Shown here piece after piece: positions 46,690-58,199 of a stretch of DNA of 64,000 bases (its first letter is position 1; each line of letters opens with the position of its first letter). A model generated the notes under the pieces. That model searched no databases and had not been told where the DNA came from. It saw only the letters and a program-made list of their open reading frames with translations. This stretch comes from Leucocoprinus leucothites (taxonomy: Eukaryota > Basidiomycota > Agaricomycetes > Agaricales > Agaricaceae): contig JAACJO010000003.1 of the NCBI GenBank assembly GCA_013368445.1, positions 2,604,001 through 2,668,000 on the forward strand. Reading direction: 5' to 3'. The position numbers and the translations under genes were made by a program.

Positions 46690-47181
46690 ATGGCCCAGAT
46701 GTTCCAAATACTGCAACAACCAAACAATCCGTTCATAGGGTACATGATCAGAAATTTTTCTGGGTTCCTACAGATGCCACCACAGATACAAGTGCAGAAA
46801 ATGGTTCAGGCTCAACAGATGTTACAGGCAAAACAGGAACAGCAGCAGCAGCTTCAATGGGCACAGCAGAATCAAATGTCAGCTGCTCTTCAGGCTCATG
46901 TCAGTGGTGCTGGTGGTGGACCTGGAAGTATGGCAGGTGGTATGGGCAGTGTGGGAGGTGCAAGAGGATTTGGTGTGTCTGGGTTACCAGTTGTACAGCA
47001 GGGAGGTGGGAGAGGGGTGGGGGGTCAGGGTATGGGTAGTAGAGGTGCAGGAGAGATGGGTGGTATGGGTAGCATAGGAGGAGGTATGGATATGAATCAG
47101 CTCAGACAGCTGATGTTGTTACAGCAGCAACAACAGCAACGCTCTATGGGTGGTGGTGGTGGTGGTGGTGCTATAAGATAA
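46690..47181 (+). CDS. Gln/Gly-rich ORF, origin unclear
   Basis: Open frame of 163 residues from the ATG at 46690 (no earlier in-frame ATG, although the frame stays open from 46555). It reads MAQMFQILQQPNNPFIGYMI, FLQMPPQIQVQKMVQAQQ, a Gln-rich coiled-coil-like stretch, then Gly/Met-rich low complexity and a poly-Gln and poly-Gly end. The first part resembles a C-terminal segment of a Gln-rich transcriptional regulator, but I cannot name it. It lies just inside the AT-rich repeat island, suggesting a captured or relocated 3' gene fragment. May not be expressed. Confidence 0.35.
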   Translation: MAQMFQILQQPNNPFIGYMIRNFSGFLQMPPQIQVQKMVQAQQMLQAKQEQQQQLQWAQQNQMSAALQAHVSGAGGGPGSMAGGMGSVGGARGFGVSGLPVVQQGGGRGVGGQGMGSRGAGEMGGMGSIGGGMDMNQLRQLMLLQQQQQQRSMGGGGGGGAIR

Positions 47182-48506
47182 TGATAGACTCAGTCACTCA
47201 TTATATAGACAAGAACAAAAGTGTATTAACCTATAAGATGATGATAAAGACTACAAGAAAATTTAGCAAGAGTTGTTAAGATTTCAGTCAGAGTGCCTAG
47301 TAATGTCACACATCACAACATGTGATTGGGTTACATAAGACAGTGGCTAACTGGGTCTTTAACCTACTTCAATTAATGAACTTGAGTATTCTCAAAAGTC
47401 CAATAAGAGAAGGCCAAGATGACTTATGAAAGTCAAAGGTAGTATGAGGTTTGAGACACAACAGTAATACAAGTGAATTCAAGGCAAGGCAAGTAATCAC
47501 AAGTAGTCTAGGAAATAAAGGAAAGATTAAACTTGCATTTAATCTTTGTACAGTGAAGTTCTTAAATACTAACTAAGATGAGACAATATCAAACTATGAA
47601 ACTACAAGTACAAGTCCATATTACTATCATGATTCTGTTAATCATAAATACAATCTGTTTGCTGATATAACAGCTACTGTCACTTAGCCTCTAACATGTC
47701 ACACTGGGAACTGTGTCACCAAGCCAATATCTCTGGACCAGACAAGCCTTTCGGGTTCAAACTTGGCATAGATATAATGAACTGTGATTAGTTGCTGTAT
47801 ACAAATTTATATGTGATTCTGCTAAGCAAAAGTGACAATAATGAGGCCAGAGTACTAAATTGTTGCATCAATTGGCTAAAATGCTCACATGACATCAAGG
47901 CCTTGACCTGATTAAAGCAATACCATGTCATATTCTGGAGCAGGGTACATGTTTCTCATGTTTCCAGAAAGCCAGGATTTCTGGCTATATGATGATACTA
48001 ACAGTGTATAAATGTGAAGCTAGGATCTTGCCTGAGATGGGGTCCAATCCAGACAACCAAATAAATAGATCAGTTTGATAACCCACTGCTGCATGCTCAG
48101 GTGCTACTCACTTGCTCAACCTGGAGTTTCGTAACTCTTTGTGCACACAAGTTACATGTACTACTAGGATAAAATCATTTTATCTGATTTTTAGCGATGC
48201 TAATTATAGAGATATTATACTCACACTGAGAAGGTGGCTATTTTATGATCCTCTAGTGTACATTAATCACTGCCTCCCTAAATTGCTCCTGCACACATAT
48301 AATATATTGGAAAGGTGTATCATAGCGTCAAAATACACTGTGCAAAATTTGGTGTATCTCACAGTTTGTTAAAAGAAGTTATGACCCAATGAACCTCAGG
48401 CACTTAGCCTGATCATTACATCAATTCAATACCTGAGCTCCTGCTAGTCACCCAACATCAGGCGAGTTTGTAACTATTCTTCAAGTCACCACCAGCCCTT
48501 CATACA
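47182..48506. other. AT-rich noncoding, repeat island
   Basis: No gene or complete repeat recognised; probably includes the left flank or terminus of the pogo-like element. I searched by eye for terminal inverted repeats and found none I could defend. Confidence 0.4.
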
Positions 48507-50872
48507 ATGTCTACCTCCACAAAGAAGGAACAGGCAATCCAGGCTGCTTTGTCAGAAGTCCAAGCCTCAGAGATAAACTCTTGTGGCTATCCTAATTTGT
48601 CACTCCGAGTGGCAGCTCAATGCTATAGTGTGTGCTGTGGCACACTTACTGTATGCTATAATGGTCGCCAAACCCATCAAGAAGCTTATAGCCACCAACA
48701 GCTTCTTCCTCCTGCCCAGGAACAAGTGCTGAAGGAATGGATCAAGTCACTTGGGCGTCATGGGATCTCCATTTCTCCATCGTCACTCACTGAATATGCA
48801 TCAATCATCACTGGAAAGTCTATTGGCTCCACTTGGGCTGTTAATTTCCAAGCTCAATACTCTGATCTCAAGGCCTGCTGGACCACAGGACTTGAATGTT
48901 GCCAAGCCAACTCCCTCAACCATCCCCAAGTAGAAGAATTCTTTTCTATATTGAAGAGTGTAGTCACAGAATATGGGATAATCCCTAACAACATTTACAA
49001 TATGGATGAAAAGAGTATTCAGCTTGGAGTTGGGAAGTGGACACTGGCTCTAGTTGATTGCGATCAGAAGACTGTCAGTTAGATAGAAGCAGGTGACCAG
49101 GAATTGGTAATAGTCATCGAAACTATATCTGCAGATGGGTCATTTCTGCTACCATCTGTAATCTTCAAGGGGAAGTAGCAAAGTCTTAAATGGGGTCACA
49201 AGAACCCATGTTCTGCAAGGTGTGCAAATACTCATTCATTATTTATTCCATTATAATTGAGCATTTGCCACAGTATTTCAGTGTCTAAAAATGGCTGGAC
49301 TGATATGGAGTTGAGTGTGAAGTGGTTGAAGAATGACTTTGAACCTGCTAGTGCAGCTTGCAATGTGTCAGGCAGTTGGCATCTTCTTATACTCGATGGT
49401 CACAATTCACATTGTACCTATGAGTTTGTTACATTCTGTGAAAAGAACTGCATTGCACTTATTTGCCTCCCTTCTCATACCACTCATAGACTCCAGCCAT
49501 ATGATGTTGGAGTTTTTGGGCCTCTTGCATCATCATGGAAAGCAATTGTAAACGAGAACTCACAGATCAGTTTTTGTATTGAGAAGACCAACTTTATCTC
49601 ACTATACTCACAAGCCCATACTCGGGCATTCACTCAAGAAACTATTTCATCTGCCTTTCACAAAGCAGGCATATGGCCATTTAATCCCTCCATCATTGAA
49701 GACAGTGCATTCAAGCCAGCTTTGAATACAATAACCAAATCTGCTCAGCCAATTCCCACTACCCTTCCACCATTGGTACAAGCAGTATCTACAGTAGTAC
49801 CTACATCAGTGAATACCCCTCTATCTTTAACTCCTTCTCCTTCTCCTTCAGCTCCTTTTCCTTCACCTTCAGCATCCTCTCCATCAATTACTAGCACCTC
49901 AACCATGGTGGAGGTATCAGCAATCACCCTGGACAAATATGTTCTTGCTGCATTTCCATCTCCACTTAAGCAGACTTCATGATGTGATGACTATATTCAG
50001 AAAACCCAGCAAATGGTGGAGTGGGTGCAGATGGTGAAGGAGCAGATTATCCATGACTATGTACTAAAGCAGTTGATGAAAGATGAGAATAAGCAAATCC
50101 AGGAACAGTTGTTTATGAAGAAAAAATACACATCTTGAGATAGCTGGGTGATTGATAGTGGACCACAACACATGACAAGCAAGGAAGTGATTCTGGCATT
50201 GGCAAAGAAAGATTTCATGGATGGTATGAAACTTGTCTATGAAGAAGCATCAGAGAAGTTTGGCAAACAGAAGAAGAAAATTAAGGCTTATGAGAAGGAG
50301 CTGAAAGAAGAGCAAGCCTGAGTTGAGCGAGATGCACAGGCAGCTGAAAGAGCAGTGGAGTGGGCAGCAAAGAAGGCTACAGTAGAGGCAGAGAAAGCAA
50401 GGCTTGTTGAGGTAAAGTGAGCTGAGTGAGTAGCAATGAAGGCAATAGCAGAAGTGGAGAAGCAGAAGCTAGCAGAGGAGAAGAGGCTACAAAGAGAAGC
50501 AGAGGCAGAGGTGCGGAGGTAGCAGAAGGTAACACAAAAGAAGGGAGGAGCAAGGCATAGTGGAAAGAGAAAGCCTGTAATGAAAAAAGCGCCAATCTAT
50601 GAGTCAGATTCAGATGAATCATGGAACAGCAAGGATAGCGACTCACTGGAGGATATTGCAGTTCTCCTAGACTCATGCAGGTAACATCCTCAGGCTGGAG
50701 CATCCATCCATCCCCAAGAAGTGGCTTACAGGGGTCATATGTCTGCTATTTTCATGGAAGGGGGCTCACAAGAACAGCAAAATGATGTAGCAGGCATTGG
50801 GAGTGGGTTATCTGCATCTGTTCGTCATTCTGGTCGACTCCTTGCTAGCAAGCAAGGGAGGAATGCCTGAGG
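48507..50872 (+). pseudogene. pogo/DDE_1-type transposase, decayed
   Basis: One reading frame holds nearly the whole protein. It starts MSTSTKKEQAIQAAL, with CENP-B-like HTH regions (LLPPAQEQVLKEWIKSLGRHG), then the catalytic core: first Asp in NIYNMDEKSIQLG, GDQELVIVIETISADGSF, an intron at about 49217-49271, SISVSKNGWTD, second Asp in LLILDGHNSH and third Asp in RLQPYDVGVFGPL. A C-terminal Ser/Pro tract, a Lys/Glu coiled coil and an acidic SDSDES tail with HSGRLLASK follow to about 50872. The frame is broken by TAGs at 49080 and 49176 and several downstream stops, mostly TGA. Cut-and-paste transposase, now inactive. Confidence 0.8.
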
Positions 50873-51228
50873 GATCAATCCGGCATCAAATTTTCGGTGA
50901 TTACCAGCTGTGGCACATTTCCCTGTTCACTCTGTCACACTTACCTTTTTTAGACAAGTTGTTTTAAAATATTCACTACCACCCCAACTCAACTTTATAA
51001 ATCACAGAAACATATTCAGTACTTAGTATACATGTTAGAGCATCTAATAATTCATATAATAAAGTAGTAGTTCGAAATTTACATTCACAGTACTCGTTAG
51101 ATCATTAGGTGATATGTTTCCCTATAAGGGACAGTATCATAGTTAGATATCTTACTGTTCAAGTCCAAACACAATATATATAAAACAATCAAGTATCTGT
51201 TGAACAAGTTCTGTTAGTCCATACTTTA
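50873..51228. other. AT-rich noncoding, repeat island
   Basis: Spacer between the pogo-like remnant and the antisense retroelement fragment. No feature assigned. Confidence 0.4.
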
Positions 51229-52459
51229 TCATATCATATATTTGTTCCTCTGGATCCTCTTGATCACATCTGTCCAGTTGTACATGTCCCAATCCACATC
51301 AAATTGTTCTCCTTCCACATCAAACTTGCCAATGTACTCTTCCAAATCTAGCAACACTACTTTGGACTGTGTGGATGTGTTAGCATCTAGAACAATCAAG
51401 TCACAATGGGTGTTAATCAAGTCAACATTTATAACATTATCCCTTTTGTAAGACTTAATGTCCTCATCAACATCTTTATCCAAATCCTGCTCAGTAGTCT
51501 TCATAGGGCTCCCTGGTGATGTTGGCCCAAGCAATGTCATTGTAGGAGTTATCATGTTCTTCTCCATAAGTGTCCTGATGATTATAGCTTCTATTTGAGA
51601 CTTGTTGGGGTATGAGGTAGTATTGGGTATGAGGTTGATGGCAAGGCATTTTGTAATGACTATGTCTGGTGTTAGGAGGTGGGCAAGTCAGAGAACACAG
51701 CAGTAGAACTCATGTTCTACTTGTGTCTGTTGAGGTGAGTCCCACATGGAGGACAACTTCTTGTTGCTTTGTTGTTGACATTGAATAGGTTGTGTCAGGT
51801 GGGTTTCTTGGCTTGGACTGGTTTGGAAAGAACATACAGGGAGGTCTCCAGGTCTAAATACTTGAGAGGGGTATTTATAGGTAAGGATAGGTTTAAGCCA
51901 TTATTGTTCTTGATCAAACACTCCATTGATGAATGCAGAGAGTGGGAAGAGGTGAAGTTTTGGGAACTTTGTGACTACTCTTTGTTAGAGGACTTGAGTG
52001 AATTCTCAGGTAGTGCAGGCTTGATGTTTGTTGAGGAAGCAGTATTGTTTAAGATGTCCAGGGACAGAGTATTGGCAGTAGTTATAAGTGTAGCATTCAC
52101 ATTGGTCCACAAAATGACCATCAGTTCTACAGATTGTGCAGTACTCTCTTGGTGTAGTACTTTCAGAGGTGGAAACCAGGTTGGATTCTGCTTGTAGCAA
52201 TTGTAGTCTATTATCAGATGTTCTAGTCTGTTCCATTCCCTGAGGGGCATCAGGTCAAGCTACATTAGAAAGTTTAGGGGGAACTCCATTAGTTCCATCA
52301 TTAGGTCCATCTGGGTACTGGAGATCAGGGAGTTCAGATCCTTGTTGAGTCTAGCTAGGCTCACTTGGATCTGGAGCCTTTGGAAAAGTGTGAAGGGCTT
52401 GTTCAGCTGCTGACATAATTTTCCTGATGATAGATGATTCAACAGTTCAGTGAAGTGAG
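51229..52459 (-). pseudogene. Antisense retroelement ORF with zinc knuckles
   Basis: Minus-strand coding remnant next to an inverted LTR. One frame (about 52236-52006) has YCTICRTDGHFVDQC, a C-x2-C-x4-H-x4-C knuckle, followed at once by a second cluster YNYCQYSVPGHLKQYC. The same paired arrangement occurs in ORF3 of the nearby chromovirus (CDICHGMGHIKTLC, HCTWCNTF...FTKYC), so the two are probably related. Flanking frames (52442-52260, and 51567-51229 ending IQRNKYMI) may be the N- and C-terminal parts of the same protein, separated by stops. No protease or RT motif lies between, so this looks like a non-autonomous element or an internal deletion. Confidence 0.55.
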
Positions 52460-52546
52460 TGTTATATGTAGTGATGCCAGCCTGGTCCTAAGCTGGCATG
52501 ATAAGTATCAACTTGATCTTATCAAAGAGAACTCCTTCTCAGTAAG
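52460..52546 (-). repeat. Older inverted LTR, part 1 (target of insertion)
   Basis: Reads TGTTATATGTAGTGATGCCAG... and matches, with differences, the reverse complement of the 3' end of the 52547-53211 LTR (CTTAGGACCGG, GATCTTATCAAAG and ACTCCTTCTC blocks). It continues after the chromovirus at 63063. Confidence 0.75.
52542..52546. repeat. Target site duplication GTAAG, left
   Basis: GTAAG immediately before the 5' LTR; the same five bases follow the 3' LTR at 63063-63067. Confidence 0.85.
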
Positions 52547-53211
52547 TGTTATGTATATTGATTATATCTAGCATTTGTTCCATCTACAATACAAAGTCAA
52601 TATTAGCTTTACTTAAGTAATATCGCAATTATGTTTTCATCTTATTTGTTCTTGTAGTTTCTAGTTTGTTTTGACTTATTTACTTTGTCTCATTATAACT
52701 TGTTATAACTTGTTGGGTTTTGTTTATATTTTGATGACATGTGATTGTTAAATATAGCTATGCTATATTTGGACTTATCTTGTGATCTTGTCAGATGTTC
52801 AAAGAAGAACTTCTTTAGAAGAACTTCTAAAGCTTCTTTGACAGATTGCATCTTATATAGTTTAATTAGTATTAAAGAAGCTGTACGCTTCTCTTCTTTC
52901 ATTAGAAGCCCTTAGCCCTAGTTAATAATAGGTACAGACTTGTATCATATATAAGTCGTTGACATCTACCAAGGAGAAACATCGTTTCTACTTGGTTAGG
53001 TGGAGACTCAATACAAGCCTTTATCTATACAAAGTCGAATTGAACTTAAGCTCTAAGATCTCAATTACTGAAGTCTTTACTATTATAATTGTCATATTAT
53101 AACTCTGACTTAGTAAACGACTTTGTCACTTACCGAGAAGGAGTCCCCTTTGATAAGATCAACCCAATACTTATTACACCAGCTTAGGACCGGACCAGCA
53201 TCACTATAACA
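52547..53211 (+). repeat. 5' LTR of chromovirus
   Basis: 665 bp, TGTTATGTATATTG...CACTATAACA. Direct copy at 62398-63062. It contains TATATAAGT-like sequence at about 52948, a possible start-site TATA element. Confidence 0.9.
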
Positions 53212-53778
53212 TTAAGTAGAAATGATCCTTCTCTGTTAGCACAGAGCCATTACTTTGCCCAGTAACCCAACAACATTGCAAACACTGTCAATTTGGGTTA
53301 TCGCAGTTATTGCACAAGCTGTCCCAAAACTATTATGCATAATAATGAAGAGAGGGTCAACACACATTGCCAACTAGTGGAATAGTTGAGGATCACTCTT
53401 ATTGATCTGAGCGAATACCCATGCTCTTAAAACATTTGGAGGCTAGTGAGAGCTAAGGTCATTGTACCTAAATCTCAAATAAGATACCAGACCCAAGGGT
53501 AGATACTCAGAAGGGAGAAATTTGCCAGAAGAATAGGCATATCTCTGAAGAATACCAGACCCGAGGGTAAATACTCGGAAGACAGTTTATCTGTTAAAAG
53601 TCTTAAGAGACTATAAATACACAGTCCTAGTGACTATAAAAGTGAGTCCAAAGCGACTATAAACTAATTTTCCAATCACAGCAGAATCAAACTGCAAGTG
53701 TGATAATTGTCTTAAGAACAATTTACCATTTAAGACCATACCAGGTGTCTCTATAGGCACCCATAAACATAGTCCACA
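53212..53778 (+). other. Chromovirus 5' untranslated leader
   Basis: Between the LTR and the first ATG. It has two copies of a 32-35 bp unit (GATACCAGACCCAAGGGTA... at 53483 and AATACCAGACCCGAGGGTA... at 53551) and a repeated GACTATAAA. These could be packaging or primer-related elements; no canonical TGG primer-binding site follows the LTR. Confidence 0.45.
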
Positions 53779-54794
53779 ATGGACCCAGCAGAGTTTGCAA
53801 GACAGGTTGAAATCTTCGCAAGAAGGGAATTTCCAGAAGAATCCTATAGTACATACTACAGTGAAACCCGAGGAACAAGATTCTACAGAAGTAAAGGATC
53901 AGGAAGATTCTATTACATCAAAGAACATGAAGGGAAAGTTGCCTACATCCCAATCAAGAAAGAACAAGAAGGGATCCTTGAAGCTGAATTTGCTGCATTT
54001 GGTCACAAGCAACTTCACAGAACTATCAAACAGCAAATCGAAAGAGGAGCTGGTATTGAAGAACTTCGAGACATTACCCCAGAACAGTACACTGAAGAAG
54101 CAAGAAGATGGCAAACTCCATTTCCAGGAACCCCTGCAGAATCTAGCAGGACTATCGAACCAGAACCAGTCCTTGACATTACCCCAAGAACTGGAGAGAC
54201 CTCTCAAGAAAATAATCCAGAGCCCAGAGTTGACACTCCAAGCTCAGAAGAATCTGAAACTGACAAAGACGACAAAGAAGAAGAAGACAAAGAAGGAACA
54301 GATAGCGGAAATAGAAGCCAACAAGAATCTGAAGGAAATTGAACAGAAGAGGAAGCAGAAGCACTTGCAAAGGCAATCGATAATCTCAAACTCAAATCCC
54401 CAGAGAAGCCCAGAGTCGATAGACCCCCTTCTTACTCCTCGAGCCCAGCCTTTGGACATAGCCCAAGGTTCCTCAGTCCTATTACAAACCCTATCCCCTT
54501 TAGCTTTACCAATTCCCCCACTGGTATTGCCAGTACCAGTACCTTACCAACAACCAATCCCAACATTACTACAGCCAGTACCACCATCACTGTACCCGCT
54601 AACACCCAAACAAAAGGGAAAGCAAAAGCAGCTGTCACCAACACAGGAGGTTCTTCAAATTGAAGAAGCCCCACACTGCCACCACCAAGACCACAAGGAG
54701 GACCACCAAGTTCCAGAGGTAATCCACCTGGAGGACCAGGAGGACCAGGAGGAGGACCACCAAATCCTAATCCAAACCCCCACCAAACCCGAAC
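53779..54794 (+). pseudogene. Chromovirus ORF1, upstream of gag
   Basis: Starts at ATG 53779 (MDPAEFARQVEIFARREFPE) and reads through an Arg/Glu-rich domain (FYYIKEHEGKVAYIPIKKEQ), then acidic Ser/Glu and Pro/Gly-rich low complexity. It has in-frame TGAs at 54340 and 54661. Its frame is +1 relative to gag, which starts at ATG 54795. It may be the N-terminal part of Gag separated by a frame change, or a separate protein. I recognise no domain. Confidence 0.5.
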
Positions 54795-55991
54795 ATGGCA
54801 CAACCTCAGCCAGGATTCCAGCTTAAATACCCAAAGCCCAACAGGTTTGATGGCAACCCAAGCTACTACAGACCATGGATGGCCGAAGTCAAACTCTACT
54901 TCAACTCATATGGTGTCACAGATGACCAAGCAAGAATCAACTACACTCTTGGATTACTCGATGGAGCTGCCAAGTTATGGCAACAGGATTACAGAACTAG
55001 TCAAGCAGATGCAGCCAGACAAGCAGGGCATGTTCCACACACCTTTGACCAGTTCAAGAATGCACTCGAACAGTCATTTGCTCCAACACAACAGAGCTTT
55101 GAGGCTGAAAGAGAGCTCCGTTATTACAGACAATGAAATAAATACATCGAAGAATACATTGCCAATTTTTCCGTCCTCACCTCATGTGCAGGACTTACTG
55201 ACAGCACTTCTCTCTGATCCTACTTTGCCGAAGGACTTGACAACGATGTCAGATTCAAAGCAATTCGAGCTGACCCCCAAACCCTTGCACAGTGGAAAAC
55301 TGCCGCAAGACAGGCATACAAAGTTGTCCAAGAGCAAAGGAGATACCACATTGGAAATTCTAATCCAGGATCTTCAAACAGATTAAGAAAGACCAAAAAG
55401 AATAGTAGATCACACAGACCTCAACCATGATATAATGACATCTATAGTCAACCCATATCTAGACCCAGACAATCTGAGTGGGACATGGATATCAACAGAA
55501 TATCAAGAAGTATATACTGATTATCAGTCGAAGATGATCAGGAAGCAGATGACAGAGGTATATACGAACTTGGTGCAGAGGATGATGATAATCCTGAAGA
55601 AGAGGAGAGTGAAGGAGAAGACATCAACCAAACGTACAATGAAGGACCAAGCAACACAGACAGAGATGTCTATGGTTCACTATACTCCCACATCATCAAT
55701 AACATTCTCACCGATGAGCAGAGAATTGCACTCAAGAGAGGAGAATGCTTCTTCTGCCACAAGAAAGGACATTTCACTAAATCTTGTCCGGCAAGAAAGG
55801 TTTGGTTTAAGTCAAGAGGAAAGACAAACATGGGATTGAAGCAGATGCAGAAGTCCCAGTCCAAACCGAAACAAGGAAATCATAGACCTTTCAAACCTAA
55901 AAGGAAAGATCCAGACACCATGGTTTATGAAATAGATCAACCTAGTGATGAAGACGATCCATTTCAAGAATACTCAAATGAAAATTTTTGA
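54795..55991 (+). pseudogene. Chromovirus Gag (capsid and zinc knuckle)
   Basis: Capsid-type region begins KYPKPNRFDGNPSYYRPWMAEVKLYF, with INYTLGLLDGAAKLWQQD and TFDQFKNALEQSF, typical of Ty3/gypsy Gag, and YIEEYIANF, SYFAEGL. An acidic spacer and one CCHC zinc knuckle follow (CFFCHKKGHFTKSC, about 55750-55790). TGAs at 55134, 55215, 55428 and 55518 interrupt it. The frame ends at TGA 55989-55991, directly after the A-AAT-TTT slippery heptamer, and protease continues in the -1 frame. Confidence 0.82.
55982..55988 (+). promoter_or_regulatory. Candidate -1 ribosomal frameshift site, Gag/Pol
   Basis: The heptamer A-AAT-TTT lies in the Gag frame exactly as X-XXY-YYZ and is followed at once by the Gag stop TGA. 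A one-base backward slip gives TTG-AGT-ACT and enters the protease frame, which is open. Many Ty3/gypsy elements use such a site. A one-base deletion in the T run is the alternative. Confidence 0.6.
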
Positions 55992-57841
55992 GTACTCATG
56001 AAGATCAGATAGACGTCATCAATCTTCAATCAAACAAAGGATTAACAGTACATGTACCAATATTGCTCCATACAACCAGAGCAAAACATAACCTACAAGC
56101 ACTACTCAATTCAGGAGCTAGTGGAGAATTTATTGACCTACAACTAGTCAATACTTACAACTTGCCAAATTCAAAATGAAGAAGGCAATCAAAATCTGTA
56201 ATGCTGATGGAACACAAAATCTATCAGGAAGTTGTACTCACTATACAAAATTAAAAATAGAAGTGAACAACAAAATTATGACAATCTCTCCAAGAATAGT
56301 CAAACTTGGATCAAACCAACTATTCTTAGGAATCACATGGTTAAAGAGATTCAATCCTGACGTTGATTGGCAGAAACTGTCATTACGTTGGTGAGATGAA
56401 AACTCTCACACCATCAAATTAACCAAAGCGAAAACTGATTCCATCAATCAGTTGTATTATGAAATCAATGTGAAATCCAACACATCACAACAACTTCACA
56501 ATTTGGCTACTAAACCAAAACGGGAATCAAACCCTGTAAAAGCTGTACCAAAGAAATTTCATCAGTTTCTCAAAGTCTTCAACAAAAACGAATCTGAGAA
56601 ATTACCACCCAGACGTCCTTGGGATCATAAAATCGAGACTATACCCGAATTTGAACCCAAATGCATGCCAGTTTATCACCTGACACCTCAGGAGAGAACT
56701 GAACTTGACAAATTTATTTCTGAAAACCTACGAAAGGGATATATTCGGAAATCCAAATCACCTATGGCCTCTTCTTTCTTCTTTGTAGGAAAGAAAGGAG
56801 GAGACTTACACCCATGTCAAGACTATCGATTCCTTAACAAGAATACAATAAAGAATGCTCACCCAATACCGAGCATATCACGAATCATGGATAAACTCAA
56901 AGGATCTAATTGGTTTACCAAGTTAGATGTCCGACTAGGATACAACAATGTCCAAATCCATGAGGGACATGAATGGAAAGCAGCATTCTGCACCCCTAAT
57001 GGGTTATATGAACCTACAGTTATGTTCTTCGGAATGACAAATTCATCCACTACCTTCCAATCCATGATGGATCATATATTCAAAGACCTTACTGAGAAAG
57101 GCGGAGTTATTATCTACATGGATGACATCCTTATCCATGCAAAAACAAAAGAACAACTTGAAAGACTTACTAAACAAGTCTTGAAAATTCTACAACAAAA
57201 TGAGTTGTATTTAAAGACTGAGAAATGTGAATTTGAGAAGCAATGTCTAGAGTATCTCGGAGTTATCATAACTCCTGACTCTATCGAGATGGACCCAGTC
57301 AAATTAAAGGGTATACAGGATTGGCCTGTACCCAAGTCTGTCCAAAATATCCGACAATTCATTGGTTTCTGTAACTTCTACAGGAAATTCATCCACAACT
57401 TCTCAGCTATCGCACAACTGCTTAATGCATTACTTCGAAAAACTACGAAATTCGAATGGAACCCAGAAGCACAGAAAAGCTTTGAGAAGCTAAAGGAACA
57501 ATTCCTTAAGCAACCTATACTACAAATAGTTGACGAATCAAAACCATTCAAAATTGAATGTGATGCTTCCGCATTTGCTACCAGTGCAGTATTACTCCAA
57601 AGAGATTCAAATGGAGATAAACACCCTATGGCTTACTATTCACAAACCCTCAACCCTGCAGAACAAAACTATCATGTGTCTGACCAAGAATTCCTTGCTA
57701 TTATTAGAGCACTAAAGGAATGGTGACACTACCTTGAAGGATCAGCACACCCCATCATCATATGGTCTGATCACGAAAATCTCACCAGATGGCAAGAACC
57801 ACAACAATTAATTCGAAGACAAGCCAGATGGATGCTATATA
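55988..57841 (+). pseudogene. Chromovirus Pol: protease, RT, start of RNase H
   Basis: Protease has the motif ALLNSGASGEFIDL, where the catalytic Asp of the DSG/DTG triad is Asn. A one-base frame change lies near 56177 (NLPNSK to MKKAIKICNADG). RT follows: FFVGKKGGDLHPCQDYRFLNK, WFTKLDVRLGYNNV (first catalytic Asp), FFGMTNSSTTFQ, and YMDDILIHA with the two Asp of the active site. RNase H has FKIECDASAFATSAVL, SDQEFLAI and, past a TGA at 57724, [19 protein letters not shown]. The frame is then interrupted by the Tc1 element at TA 57840-57841. RT catalytic residues are intact; protease is not. Confidence 0.87.
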
Positions 57842-58052
57842 CAGTGGCTCAAAAAACTGTCCCAATGTTTTCGCATTTTGGACATATTTGCTAATACCAG
57901 GGCAGATATATGGCCTATCATCCTGAAAATATTTACACAGGTATCTTGACATATTGGGAGCATATATTCCCATGATCACATGACCTTGTCCATCAATGAA
58001 TTATTAATGAATTATCGAAAATATCTACTCATTGGGACAGTTTTTTGACCCC
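57842..58052 (+). repeat. Left terminal inverted repeat of Tc1 element
   Basis: About 211 bp, matching the reverse complement of 59224-59433 with a few mismatches. The repeat is itself bounded by opposite copies of a 19-bp motif (TCAAAAAACTGTCCCAATG at 57849-57867 and its complement at 58030-58048). Confidence 0.88.
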
Positions 58053-58199
58053 CTGTCAGCCTCCCAGTATCTACCTTGTAACATGCCAGGGGAGCATCAG
58101 GGCAGGTGTGGGAGTAATAAGCAAGATCATGTGACCTTGGTTGACATGTTGAGATGGCTACAACTGTCTTTCTTCCTACCACTACATCATGAAAGCTAT

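Noticed and set aside
54847..55386. Open frame of 179 codons overlapping gag
   Set aside because: It is the ORF1 frame running under capsid sequence; the gag frame has the family motifs, this one does not.
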